This document shows positions 8,253 to 16,759 of a stretch of 49,041 nt of DNA, one piece after another. Each line of letters opens with the position of its first letter. Position 1 is the first letter of the stretch. The translations under genes and the position numbers were made by a program. Origin of the DNA: Glycomyces amatae (lineage in GTDB: Bacteria > Actinomycetota > Actinomycetes > Mycobacteriales > Micromonosporaceae); assembly GCF_020991375.1 (NCBI RefSeq), contig NZ_JAJLQZ010000027.1:1-49041 (forward strand), in the 5' to 3' direction. Below the pieces are notes generated by a model. It was not told the origin of the DNA. It ran no database searches and worked only from the letters and a program-made list of their open reading frames with translations.

Positions 8253-8669
8253 TCAGGACCCGTCCGCGGCGGGTTCGAGGGCGGCGATCCGGTCGGCCAC
8301 ATCGGCGGCGAACTCCTCCGCGCCGACCAGCTGCTCCCGCATCAGCGCGCACCGGGCCCGGGCGATCGCGTGGAACGCGGCCAGCGACGACCGCAACGCG
8401 GCGGCCTCGTCGGGGGCGATGTCGGCGGCACCGGAGCGGTCGAGGGCGGCGAGCAGGTCGCGGATCTGGTCGAGCGAGAGATCCAGCGGTTTGAGCTTGC
8501 GGATCAGCCACAGGCGGCGCACGTCGGCCTCGGAGTAGAGCCGGAACCGGCCCTGGCTGCGCCCCGAGGGCACCACCAGGCCGACCTCCTCGTAGTAGCG
8601 GATCGTCCGCAGGCTCAAGGAGGTCCGGTCGGCCACCTCGCCGATCTGCATGAACTCGCCCTCGCCCAT
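8253..8669 (-). CDS. MerR family transcriptional regulator
   Basis: A 138-residue regulator. The N-terminal winged helix begins IGEVADRTSLSLRTIRYYEEVGLV, and a coiled dimerisation helix follows (residues about 85-120). Two cysteine-free helices at the C-terminus give no sign of a metal site, so an organic effector or stress signal is more likely. GGAGG lies about eight bases before the ATG at 8669; an ATG six codons later is possible. The target may be the convergent SulP gene or its own promoter, but no -35/-10 with the 19-bp MerR spacing is clear. Confidence 0.85.
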   Translation of the reverse strand: MGEGEFMQIGEVADRTSLSLRTIRYYEEVGLVVPSGRSQGRFRLYSEADVRRLWLIRKLKPLDLSLDQIRDLLAALDRSGAADIAPDEAAALRSSLAAFHAIARARCALMREQLVGAEEFAADVADRIAALEPAADGS

Positions 8670-8747
8670 CGCCGCCCCCTCCGCGTCCGGGACCGCAACC
8701 TTACCGGGGCGCGTTCCGGGCGCGCCCGGTCCTTCGGCGGGCGGCGG

Positions 8748-9665
8748 TCACAGGGACGACGGGGAGGGGGCGCCGGTGAGGTCGGCGGCGACCGACCAGA
8801 GCGACGCGGCGTAGTCGGGGCCGCGGCGGGCGCTGCGCGGGAGGTCGATCCGCTTGGTCGGGCCGGTGAGCATGCGCCGCGGGCCGTAGTAGGCGCCCTG
8901 GGCGGCGGCCGGGTCGGCGGCGGCGAACAGGATCGGCTCGGCGCCCTGCGCGACGTCCTGGGAGGGCAGGAGGGTCCGCTGGATCGGCGGTTTGGCGGCC
9001 TCGGGGCTGCGGGCGAGGTTCACGCCCGCCGTCTGGAGGTTGGTGCGGGTGTACCCGGGGTGCGCGAGGGTGCTCAGCAGGGGCCAGCCGCGCGCCCCGG
9101 CGATCTGGGCGAGCCGGATCGCCATCAGCATGTTCCCGAGCTTGGACTGGCCGTAGGCCGCGAACGGCCGGTAGGAGGCGCGCCATTGCAGGTCCGCGAA
9201 GCGGATCGCGGCGCCGTGGGCGACGCCGCTGGTCATGGTGGCGACCCGCCCGCCGCCCGACTCGACGAGGCGGCGCAGGAGCAGGTTGGTGAGCAGGAAC
9301 GGGCCGAGGAAGTTGGTGCCGAACTGGAGCTCGAAGCCGTCGGCGGTCTCCAGTCGCTTGGGCGGGCGCATCACCCCGGCGTTGTTGACCAGGGTGTGGA
9401 TCGGTTCGCCGTCGGCGAGCAGGTCTTCGGCGAAGAGCCGCACCGAGGCAAGGTCGGCGAGGTCGAGGCGGCGGACGTCGAGGCGCGCGTCCGGGACGGC
9501 CGCGGCGATCTCGGCCCGGGCGGCCTCGCCTCGCTCGGGCGAGCGCACGGCCATGACGACCTCGGCCCCGGCGGCGGCGAGCCGCTTGGCCGCCTCCTTG
9601 CCGGTGCCGCTGTTGGCGCCGGTGACGACGATCCGCCTGCCCGACTGGTCCGGTACCTGATACAT
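8748..9665 (-). CDS. short-chain dehydrogenase/reductase
   Basis: A 305-residue classical SDR of the retinol-dehydrogenase/protochlorophyllide-reductase-like shape. It has the nucleotide-binding motif TGANSGTGK at about residue 15, [14 protein letters not shown], the catalytic serine in TMTSGVAHG and the active-site YGQSK. It reduces or oxidises an unidentified carbonyl/alcohol with NAD(P). It is transcribed divergently from a TetR gene across a double palindromic operator, so it is probably the regulator's main target. Confidence 0.85.
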   Translation of the reverse strand: MYQVPDQSGRRIVVTGANSGTGKEAAKRLAAAGAEVVMAVRSPERGEAARAEIAAAVPDARLDVRRLDLADLASVRLFAEDLLADGEPIHTLVNNAGVMRPPKRLETADGFELQFGTNFLGPFLLTNLLLRRLVESGGGRVATMTSGVAHGAAIRFADLQWRASYRPFAAYGQSKLGNMLMAIRLAQIAGARGWPLLSTLAHPGYTRTNLQTAGVNLARSPEAAKPPIQRTLLPSQDVAQGAEPILFAAADPAAAQGAYYGPRRMLTGPTKRIDLPRSARRGPDYAASLWSVAADLTGAPSPSSL

Positions 9666-9685
9666 GGGCCGCTCCCTGCGGTAGA

Positions 9686-9738
9686 TTAAGAGACCAACGG
9701 TCTGCTATCCCGAAGATAACAGACCGCCGGTCTCTTAA
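9686..9738. promoter_or_regulatory. double TetR operator between SDR and TetR genes
   Basis: Two 13-bp palindromes, AGACC-AAC-GGTCT (9691-9703) and AGACC-GCC-GGTCT (9721-9733), are centred 30 bp apart, about three helical turns. They are embedded in a larger inverted repeat whose 19-base arms (9686-9704, 9720-9738) agree at 17 positions. This fits two TetR dimers bound on one face and repression of both divergent genes. Confidence 0.85.
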
Positions 9739-9762
9739 CAAGCGAACGCAGCGAGGAGCGCA

Positions 9763-10452
9763 GTGAACGGCGAATTCCGACGCGCCCGGACCGAAGGGCA
9801 GCGGGCCGAGCGACGCGAGGCCATCGTCGCGGCGGCGCTCGAACTGCTCGACGAGGTGCGCGTGACCGACCTGACGCTCACCGAACTGGCCCGGCGCTCG
9901 GGCCTGGCGAAGTCGAACGTGCTGCGCTACTTCGAGTCCCGCGAGGCGGTCCTCCTGGACGTCTACAACCGCGAGTTCCGCGACTGGCTCGACGAACTGG
10001 AACATGCACTGCCGCCGGCCGGGGCCGACATCGAGTCGGTCGCCGCGGCGCTGGCCGACACCGCCGCCGGGCGGCCGCGCCTGTGCGAGCTGGCCGCGAC
10101 CTCGCAGGCGGTGCTCGAACGGAACCTCTCCGCCGGGGTCGCCGCGACCTACAAGCTCGCGTTCGCCGCCAACGCCCGCCGCTTCGCCGAGATCGTCGGC
10201 GACCGCCTCGGCGGTTTCAGCGAGAACGCGTCGATCACCTTGGCGGGCATGGTCATCCTCGGCATCGGGGGCATCTGGGCCGGGACCCGGCCCTCCCCCG
10301 GCATGGAGGCCGCCTACGAACTCCTCCCCGAACTCGCGGCCATGCGCCACGACCTGAGGACGTCGCTGCACGAGTACGTGGCGACCACCCTGACCGGCCT
10401 GGCCCACCGCGAACCGAACCCGATCGCCGCCGAAGCAAAGAAGACGACCTGA
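9763..10452 (+). CDS. TetR family transcriptional regulator
   Basis: A 229-residue regulator. Its N-terminal helix-turn-helix reads TLTELARRSGLAKSNVLRYF (about residues 44-63), followed by the usual FESREAVLLDVY. The ligand-binding half is all-helical and carries the acidic-aromatic DWLDELE segment seen in many actinobacterial TetR proteins with a TetR_C domain. The GTG start at 9763 has GAGGAG five bases upstream. Autoregulation and control of the divergent SDR are inferred from the two operators directly upstream. Confidence 0.85.
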   Translation: MNGEFRRARTEGQRAERREAIVAAALELLDEVRVTDLTLTELARRSGLAKSNVLRYFESREAVLLDVYNREFRDWLDELEHALPPAGADIESVAAALADTAAGRPRLCELAATSQAVLERNLSAGVAATYKLAFAANARRFAEIVGDRLGGFSENASITLAGMVILGIGGIWAGTRPSPGMEAAYELLPELAAMRHDLRTSLHEYVATTLTGLAHREPNPIAAEAKKTT

Positions 10453-10536
10453 CCGGGGAGTCCGGGCGCCGGACCTGATCCGGGCTCGGCGGCCGGCGCC
10501 TTCCCAGGCGTGCCGCCGAGTGCCGCCGTCACGGTT

Positions 10537-13149
10537 TCAGGCGGTGGTGAAGGAGAACCGCCGCACGAGGGGCAGCCAGCCGCGGTACGCGGTGAGGTCG
10601 GAGGGCACCTGCTCGGCGGTGCTGAGGTGCCGCAGCTCGGGAGTGCCGAGGTGCGGCAGGTCCTCGAGCAGGCTGCGCCACGTGGCGTGTCCGGAGGCGT
10701 GCTCGATGGCGTGGAACAAGGCCGAGGCGTCCGTCGGGCTCGCCATGAGGGCCAGGAGGGGGATCGCCGCCCGGTACCCGGGTTCGCGGCCCTCCAGGAA
10801 AGCGGCGAGCTGGTCGTCCTGTAGGCGGGCCCGGAGGAGGCGGTAGAGGTTGATCAGCCGCTTCGCGCTGCGAGGGGAGCGGACCAGGGGCGCGAGGCCG
10901 GCGATGTAGTCGAGTTCGTCCTGGGTGATCTCGAGCTGACGGGGCCGCAGGCGCGGTTCGGGCGGGGCGGCCCAGGGCGTCTCGGCGGCATCGGGGGCAG
11001 GGGCGGGTCCCGTACCGGCGAGAGGCCGGTTGGCGAGACCGGGCTCCGGAGGCGCGGCGGCCGGCATGTCGGGAGCGACCGCTGTCGGCTCGTTCCGGCC
11101 GAGGTCGGCGATGAGCGTCGCGAAGCCCGCCCCGGTCATGGGGGCGAGGGCGAGCGGTATCTGGAAGATCTTCTCCAGGTATCGCAGCGCGCTCTTGGGG
11201 TCGCCGGGAGCGGCGTCCTCGGCGAGCACGGGGCCGTAGTGCTGGGCGAGCGAGCGCATCAGCCAGTTGACGTCGGCGCCGACCACGATGGCGAAGACCG
11301 GCTGGGCCAGAAGCAAGTGGACCGCCTCGAGAACCTTGACCACCACGTCGGGCGGGCACCGATCGAGGTCGTCGATGTACAGCACGATCCGCTCGGGTCC
11401 GGCGGTCTCCCCTGCGCCGTGCCGGTCGCGGGCCAGCATCGCCGCGAACACCTCGAGGTCGCGGCGGAGGAGCGACACGACGCTGAGGTGTCGCCGGTAG
11501 TCCGGGCTGCGGTCGCGGGCGAAGGCGGCGAGGTCCTGCGCCGGAGCGAGGTCGGCGAGCGCCTGCTCGAGCCGGGTCTGCTCGGTGTCGAGCTCGGCCA
11601 GCCTGGCACGGGCGGGCTCCTCGGCGCGGGCGGTCAGCCGATCGGCGGTGCTGCGGATACGTCGCACGCTCGCCCGCACGGCACTCAGCGCGGGGGTCAA
11701 CGAGACCGCCCCGGTGAGCACGAGGACCACCGACGGCCAGAGCACGGAGTTGGCGAGCAGGAAGACCAGCGCCGCGGTCGCGACCCCGAGGCCGACGACG
11801 ATCCCGGTCGTGCGGGTGCCCGCCAGGCGGCGCCAGAGGTTGCGCAGACCGGAGGCCAGGCCGGTGGCCTCGTCCGCGAACGCCCGGACCTGGTCGAGGG
11901 TCTCCTGGGGCAGGCCGGCCGCGTCGGTGACCCAGTTCTCGTCGGCCATGACCTGTCCGAGCGCTCTGGCGACCTCGGACGGCGAAGGCGTCCTCCGGGC
12001 CTCGCGCTCCAACCGCGCGCTCATCAGCATCCGTTCCACCCGTATCGAACTGAGCTGGTCGAGCAGCGACTTCTGATGGCGGCGCCGCTCGGCCAGGTCG
12101 TTCGCGTGGCGCTCCAGGTCGTCCTCCGATCCGCTGGAGGCGAGATTGTCGAGCAGGTGGGTCGCCAGGCTCGCCCACAGGTTCGACTCCGCGTAATGCC
12201 ATGCGTTGAAGGTGATCTGACGTATGGACGAGCAGTACCCCGAGACGGCCGGGCCGCTGCGCCGGGCGGCCTGCTCGGCGCGGGCGGTGGCGGCGGCGAG
12301 TTCGCGCACCCGCATCCGCATGCGGCGCATGAAGAAGCTCTTGCCCGAACCCCAGTCGCCGAACAACCCCACCGACAGCGGCGGCGTGATGTGCCGAGAG
12401 GCGACCAGGTCGGCGAGCATGTGCACGTCGGCGGTGATGCCGAGGCGGTCTTCACCGGTGTCGGTATCCGGATGGTATCCGGCGCTGTATTCGCCAGGCT
12501 CCTGGAAGAACAGGCCGTCGGGGAGGTCAACGCGGCCCGCTGGGCCGTCTCCCTCCGAGTCGCCCTGCGGAACGGCATTGCGCTCGACCGCGCCGTAGAC
12601 CGCGGCCACCGTCTGGAGTGCGTCGTCCAGCCCGCGCTCGGCCAGCCCCGATCGCTCGTCCGAGGTGAGATTGGACCGGATGCGCACCGTGTGCGGTAGC
12701 GGGATCGGCAGTGACGTGTCGAGGCGGCCTTCATGCGAGACGCTGAGGTCGTCCACACTGGTGATGGCCATGACCCACCGCGCTACCGAGTCCTGCTGCC
12801 AGATCCGCAGCCGCTCGAATTCACGACGCAGGGCCTCCCGTTCGCGGTCGTGGTAGTCGACCCACAGAACCGCGGCATCAGTGTCCTCGAAGGTCCCCCC
12901 GTCGTGCGAGACGAGCAGGGCGTCCGGCAGATTCCGCAGCAGCGCCTCGTAGGCCGATCGCCGCGCACCGGCGAACGATTCGGCCTGGACCAGCACGAAG
13001 CCCGGTGAGGCCAGGGCCCGATCGAGTTCCTCGTCGACCTTTCTCGGCAGGTACGGCTGCAGTTGCGTCGTCAAGGGCGGCATCAGCAGCAGCGACCGGG
13101 GATCGACCTCCCCGACCGGTGTCGGTCGGGGCACGCGCAGGGCGGTCAT
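10537..13149 (-). CDS. KAP family P-loop NTPase with membrane segments
   Basis: An 870-residue KAP NTPase. Walker A GLFGDWGSGKS lies at residues 261-271, the family's FNAWHYAESNLW at 314-325 and Walker B IVLYIDDLDRC at 588-598. Two transmembrane helices (about 449-490) are inserted between the Walker motifs, the hallmark of KAP proteins. A proline/alanine-rich linker lies near 680-730. Residues 50-110 resemble a second, degenerate P-loop domain (VLVQAESFAGARRSAYEALL, then VLWVDYHD) in which the GK-S/T is lost. KAP proteins occur in phage-exclusion and signalling roles; no partner gene is adjacent, so the role is open. GAGG precedes the ATG. Confidence 0.85.
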   Translation of the reverse strand: MTALRVPRPTPVGEVDPRSLLLMPPLTTQLQPYLPRKVDEELDRALASPGFVLVQAESFAGARRSAYEALLRNLPDALLVSHDGGTFEDTDAAVLWVDYHDREREALRREFERLRIWQQDSVARWVMAITSVDDLSVSHEGRLDTSLPIPLPHTVRIRSNLTSDERSGLAERGLDDALQTVAAVYGAVERNAVPQGDSEGDGPAGRVDLPDGLFFQEPGEYSAGYHPDTDTGEDRLGITADVHMLADLVASRHITPPLSVGLFGDWGSGKSFFMRRMRMRVRELAAATARAEQAARRSGPAVSGYCSSIRQITFNAWHYAESNLWASLATHLLDNLASSGSEDDLERHANDLAERRRHQKSLLDQLSSIRVERMLMSARLEREARRTPSPSEVARALGQVMADENWVTDAAGLPQETLDQVRAFADEATGLASGLRNLWRRLAGTRTTGIVVGLGVATAALVFLLANSVLWPSVVLVLTGAVSLTPALSAVRASVRRIRSTADRLTARAEEPARARLAELDTEQTRLEQALADLAPAQDLAAFARDRSPDYRRHLSVVSLLRRDLEVFAAMLARDRHGAGETAGPERIVLYIDDLDRCPPDVVVKVLEAVHLLLAQPVFAIVVGADVNWLMRSLAQHYGPVLAEDAAPGDPKSALRYLEKIFQIPLALAPMTGAGFATLIADLGRNEPTAVAPDMPAAAPPEPGLANRPLAGTGPAPAPDAAETPWAAPPEPRLRPRQLEITQDELDYIAGLAPLVRSPRSAKRLINLYRLLRARLQDDQLAAFLEGREPGYRAAIPLLALMASPTDASALFHAIEHASGHATWRSLLEDLPHLGTPELRHLSTAEQVPSDLTAYRGWLPLVRRFSFTTA

Positions 13150-13926
13150 GAGAGCAACCTCGATCCGTGGACGTCATTGTCGGGGCAGGTCATCGGCGGG
13201 CAAGGCGATCGGTGCCGATTCTAGCGCCCGGTCCCGCTTGTCAGGGTTCGCCGAGAGGACCAGGCTCCTGGACAAGATGACCAAGCGGCACACCGCTGGG
13301 GCTTACCCTCACAGGGAACCGACAAGGGCCCAACCCGCCTCGCCAGTAGCCCTGCACCGCAATGCGTTAAGGGCTTCAAGGGGCTTGCTTGCGGGTACTC
13401 ACCGATGAGCGGTCCAGCGGCGCACGTGTCAAGTTCGCACGCCAGCGCGGGGTTTGCCTACCGGAGTGGTCCGCTCAGGTTCGAAACCGGTGGCTGCGAC
13501 CGCTGCGGTGACTAGGCGGGTTCGAACGGTGGACGCGTACTCCTCTCGCGTGAGAGTCAGTCGCGAGTGCAATTGGCATCATCATGAGAATTGCCGCGCT
13601 GCAACACCATTCAGTGAATTATGCGGTGCGAGTGATGACCTTTGCCAGCGGCATGGGAGCCGTGAAGGGCACACGAGTTCACCCATGCGACCGTCCCCGC
13701 GGACACGTGGGGCGCGACCGCCAACGCCCGGCCACGTGCCCGTTGGAGCCTGTCGTGACCTCACGCCTATGACCGGTTCGCGTCACTGGGGACCGCCGCG
13801 ACACCATCGACACCGACCAAGTCGCAGCGTTGCTGCTGCGGGAGGAGGCCGGTGCCGCGTTCTTCCGCCATGTGCTCCGAATGCCAGGCACCGCGCGAGT
13901 GACACGAGTACGCGCTGTCGCTGTGC
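13150..13926. other. gene-poor stretch right of the KAP gene
   Basis: No frame here has convincing codon bias, a ribosome-binding site and family-like sequence together. Two T-arm-like strings, GGTTCGAAACC (13478-13488) and GGGTTCGAAC (13518-13527), occur without the rest of a tRNA. The first ~60 bases must carry the KAP promoter. The rest looks like degraded accessory DNA. Confidence 0.5.
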
Positions 13927-14292
13927 TTGTTCCGCGGCCGGCCCGCGCCTGGTTCACGTGCAGAACGGCCCGCGGGCATCCTGCCCGAATGGTGGACGGA
14001 ATGTTCCGCATCCACTCCGTATCGCATGGAGCACCGCTGGGGCGGCGCTGGGACACTTCCCAACTTCGATCACTCCCAGTGCATGCCCGCAGGCCTGCGA
14101 GCGATTTTCGGACTGCAGCCAGTGAAGCCCGAACCTGAGTGCGAGGTCGCGCCACCGCCGACGCCGCTGGCAGTCATCAAGCCGGGACCGATCGACGACG
14201 TCATGCAGCGCCTCGAGGAGGCTCGATCGGCGTACCCGAATGCCGAGCTCCACAAGGGCAAACGTGGAACCTGGGAACTGTGGCCATCCTGA
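13927..14292 (+). CDS. possible small protein or gene fragment
   Basis: The last ~60 codons (from about 14107) have strong G/C third-position bias and a plausible soluble sequence (PGPIDDVMQRLEEARSAYP). The first ~50 codons look non-coding. An internal ATG at 14083 may be the real start of a 69-residue product, or the piece may be the 3' end of a decayed gene. I recognise no family. Confidence 0.35.
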   Translation: MFRGRPAPGSRAERPAGILPEWWTECSASTPYRMEHRWGGAGTLPNFDHSQCMPAGLRAIFGLQPVKPEPECEVAPPPTPLAVIKPGPIDDVMQRLEEARSAYPNAELHKGKRGTWELWPS

Positions 14293-14695
14293 CGAGGTCA
14301 TTCGTCTGACCGTCGCGGCTGAGCCCTGCATGTCGGTGAGCCCGGTCCCGGCGCAAAGCAGGTTCGACCCGAGGCCACTGCGGCGCTCGCCGACATGGCC
14401 CGCACCGATCGAGCGACACCAATATGCGCAGCGATGCACGATCGTTCATGACGGCATGACGCGGCGACTATGCGAACCCTGTAGCCATTGGGCGACCCCG
14501 CTCGGCGGGCCGGTACGGGTCGCGGCGGCCGATCCTACGCCATCAGAACCTGAAGCAGTGCAGTTTCCTCGCGTCGCTGTCGAGGAGGTTCCGAAGGAGT
14601 TCATCGGCTCGCTGCGGGACCGGTCCCCGGTTCGGTGTGCGTGACTGTCGGTCAGTTCGCGTGACCGAGCCTCAACGGAACGGGAGGCAACAGCA
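14293..14695. other. gene-less stretch before a membrane protein gene
   Basis: Open frames on both strands here overlap each other and lack coding character. GGGAGG at 14682-14687 is the ribosome-binding site of the gene at 14696. I see no RNA gene or clear repeat. Confidence 0.4.
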
Positions 14696-15223
14696 ATGGC
14701 ATCGCAGTGGACGACCGAGGACTACCCGGATCCGTTGTTCTACCTGAAGTACCTGGCGCTTTGCGCGGTGGTCACCGCCGCTTGCGGTTGGCTCCTGTAC
14801 GGCATGGCGGCAGGTGGCGTGGAAGCGTACCGCGCCTCGCACGGCGAGATCGGAATCCCTGGCACGGTCACGATCGAACGGGAGTACGACGCGGGCATGG
14901 GCATGATGGCCTGCGAAGGCACCTTCACGCCCGACGACGGTGGAGCTGCAGTGGAGGCCGCGATCGAGACCGGCGGTCCCTGCGCGAAGGGACGGACCCT
15001 GGACGCGTGGCTTGTGGAGAACGAACCGATCGTCGGCCTGGAACGGCGACCTACGGCTTGGGGCGACGATTCTCGGGAGTGGATTGGATACGTCATTGCA
15101 CTGGCGCTCATTGGACTCGTCGCGCTGCTGGTCGGCGTGAGCTTCGGTGTCGCCGCGGTCGCACTGCTCTATGCCTTCCTGCGGGACCTCGCCAGACTCG
15201 TCGTCGGCTTCCGCCGGCCGTGA
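14696..15223 (+). CDS. small two-TM membrane protein
   Basis: A 175-residue protein with a hydrophobic helix at about residues 17-40 and a second at about 130-160. Between them is an extracytoplasmic domain of ~85 residues with two cysteines (ACEGTF and GPCAKG) that could form a disulfide. The topology, with a beta-rich domain between helices, resembles DUF3592-type proteins, but the similarity is weak. GGGAGG is eight bases before the ATG. It stands alone on its strand within the island. Function unknown. Confidence 0.7.
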   Translation: MASQWTTEDYPDPLFYLKYLALCAVVTAACGWLLYGMAAGGVEAYRASHGEIGIPGTVTIEREYDAGMGMMACEGTFTPDDGGAAVEAAIETGGPCAKGRTLDAWLVENEPIVGLERRPTAWGDDSREWIGYVIALALIGLVALLVGVSFGVAAVALLYAFLRDLARLVVGFRRP

Positions 15224-15265
15224 TCGGGTTGCTGACGCATGATGTGCATGCCGTCCGTGGTCTCC

Positions 15266-15661
15266 TCATTGCCGCTGCTCTGTTGCCTCAAGCATGCGTT
15301 CGAGTTCGAACGCGCACCAGATCGCGTCGGCGACGTCGCCGTACGCTGCGACCGGCAGTTCCCGGGCTCGCGCCCAATCGCGCGCGGCCGCTTGCGCTTC
15401 CCCGCGCGACGCGAACGTGACCGCTGGGAGGCAGATTTCGGGTTCGTCAAGATGGACCAGGCCGACGCGGCGGGCCTGCTCGCGGTACGACGCGAGCAGG
15501 TCGTACAAGTCGGCGGCGTGGTCGACGGAGAGCCGGATGCGGTAGAGGACGCCGTCGATGCCGAACGTGATTCCCAGATCGGCTTCACGGCCGTCGAGGT
15601 CGTCCTTGCATGCGTCCACGCGTTCGAGGGTACGACGCCCGCGAACCGCAGGCAGTAACAC
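15266..15661 (-). CDS. Lsr2-like nucleoid protein lacking the RGR motif
   Basis: 131 residues from a GTG at 15661. Residues 18-64 match the Lsr2 dimerisation fold: DDLDGREAD, then FGIDGVLYRIRLS, then a helix ending ARRVGL. The last ~40 residues (ARDWARARELPVAAYGDVADAIWCAFE) align with the Lsr2 DNA-binding domain. The AT-hook-like RGR, which inserts in the minor groove in Lsr2, is replaced here by AYG. Lsr2 proteins silence foreign AT-rich DNA in actinobacteria. This copy lies in an island and may act as a divergent or dominant partner. The start is uncertain; a GTG at 15619 is possible. Confidence 0.6.
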   Translation of the reverse strand: MLLPAVRGRRTLERVDACKDDLDGREADLGITFGIDGVLYRIRLSVDHAADLYDLLASYREQARRVGLVHLDEPEICLPAVTFASRGEAQAAARDWARARELPVAAYGDVADAIWCAFELERMLEATEQRQ

Positions 15662-15710
15662 CTCAAGCGGTTCAAGGCATCGTCGTTGACGGCGGGCCCG
15701 AGAGCCGACG

Positions 15711-16073
15711 CTACGCGTGGGAAGCGAGGGCGTTCACAGGTGCGGACGCGGCGATGAGGTCCGCGGCGCCTTGCTCGAGCAAGCCAATGCCGAGGTCTTC
15801 GCCGAGCGTTGACGGACCCAGGGGCGACCCGATCCCGTGCGAGATGACGAACGCGCTGCCGTCTGCGGCGTACACGGCGGCCGTCATGACGAGCCTGCCG
15901 CAGTCGATGCGGGCATGAGCGGCGATCGGGGATCCCCAGTGGCCGCGCAGGGTTTGCAAGCACGCATGTTCGACGAGCGCTCCGGTGCGCGTGGCGGCGT
16001 GATCGAGACGGCGGAGCGCGTCCCATGTTGCCGTGTCACGCTCCCGGCAGGCCACAGGGATGGCACCGGCGCC
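15711..16073 (-). pseudogene. hemC (hydroxymethylbilane synthase) C-terminal remnant
   Basis: About 120 codons match the C-terminal third of porphobilinogen deaminase. They start in the GxGAxxVxCR segment (here GAGAIPVACRERD), continue through LDHAATR and PIAAHARI, and end in a QGAADLI-type helix. The cofactor-attachment cysteine (normally GGC before Q/S-x-PI) is replaced by tryptophan (GHWGSPI). Everything upstream of GxGA is missing, and within four bases an IS5-group transposase remnant begins on the other strand. It is therefore a truncated, inactive copy. Confidence 0.7.
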
Positions 16074-16076
16074 CGC

Positions 16077-16259
16077 GGCACCCTCATCCCGATCGACAAG
16101 GCCCACATCGAGGGCCCCACGAAAGGCGTCGACCTGTGGTGGTCGGGCAAGCACCAGACCCACGGCGGGAGCCTCCAGGTCGTCTCCGCACCCGATGGGT
16201 ACCCGATGTGGATCTCCGAGGTCCGCCCGGGCCGCGAGCACGACTCGACCGTCTCATCG
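16077..16259 (+). pseudogene. IS5-group (DDE_Tnp_4) transposase remnant
   Basis: Sixty-one codons keep the central catalytic region of an IS5-group transposase: GTLIPIDKAHIEG with the first catalytic Asp, SGKHQTHGGSLQVV, and a PGREHDST block with the second. The N-terminal helix-turn-helix and the last catalytic Glu region are absent, and the frame is lost after 16259. It abuts the hemC remnant at 16073. Confidence 0.75.
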
Positions 16260-16323
16260 CCGCAGGCCTGGACACCTGGTTCGCCGGCCTCAACTGTTCA
16301 ACGGTCCGGCGAGCGACGGGTAC

Positions 16324-16623
16324 ATGTTCTACCTGCATGAAGGGCCCGCACCGGAAGTGGTTGCCGCGGCGGCCGCGGCGTTCGGGTTGGCCGAGGGCGA
16401 ATGGGTGCTGGTGACCCCTGAAGGCGGCCATGGCATTGTCGCGTTGCGTGCTGAACCTGACAATGGCGTTGATGGCGAGCCAGGTTGGGATATCGCGTTT
16501 GCGTTCGACGCGATTCCTGGTGCACCTGAGTTGCAGGTCGTCGCGGAGCCGTCCCGATGGGATGAGGTCGAACAGGACTGGGCACCGGCTCCGCCCTCGT
16601 CCGTGAGGCCGGAACGGTCGTAA
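16324..16623 (+). CDS. small acidic hypothetical protein
   Basis: A 99-residue frame from the ATG at 16324 with good third-position bias. It is acidic and rich in Ala, Glu and Pro (for example EGEWVLVTPEGGHG, PGWDIAFAFDAIPG). No signal peptide, helix-turn-helix or catalytic motif is visible. The frame is open further upstream but runs back through the transposase remnant, so 16324 is the first sensible start. It may be a cargo gene or the remains of a longer one. No family recognised. Confidence 0.5.
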   Translation: MFYLHEGPAPEVVAAAAAAFGLAEGEWVLVTPEGGHGIVALRAEPDNGVDGEPGWDIAFAFDAIPGAPELQVVAEPSRWDEVEQDWAPAPPSSVRPERS

Positions 16624-16759
16624 CCGGTCAGTGGTCGGACGCCGCACCGACACCCAAGATCATTTGCTTGCGTGATCGTCACGTTACTCGTAGCGTGGGT
16701 GCGTCAACGGTCCACCCCGCGTATTGGGCCGATCACCTTCCCTGGCAAGGAGCACCGCC

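Noticed and set aside
13478..13527. GGTTCGAAACC and GGGTTCGAAC as tRNA T arms or an attL site
   Set aside because: No acceptor or anticodon arms can be folded around them, and neither matches the 3' end of the tRNA-Leu at 24884.
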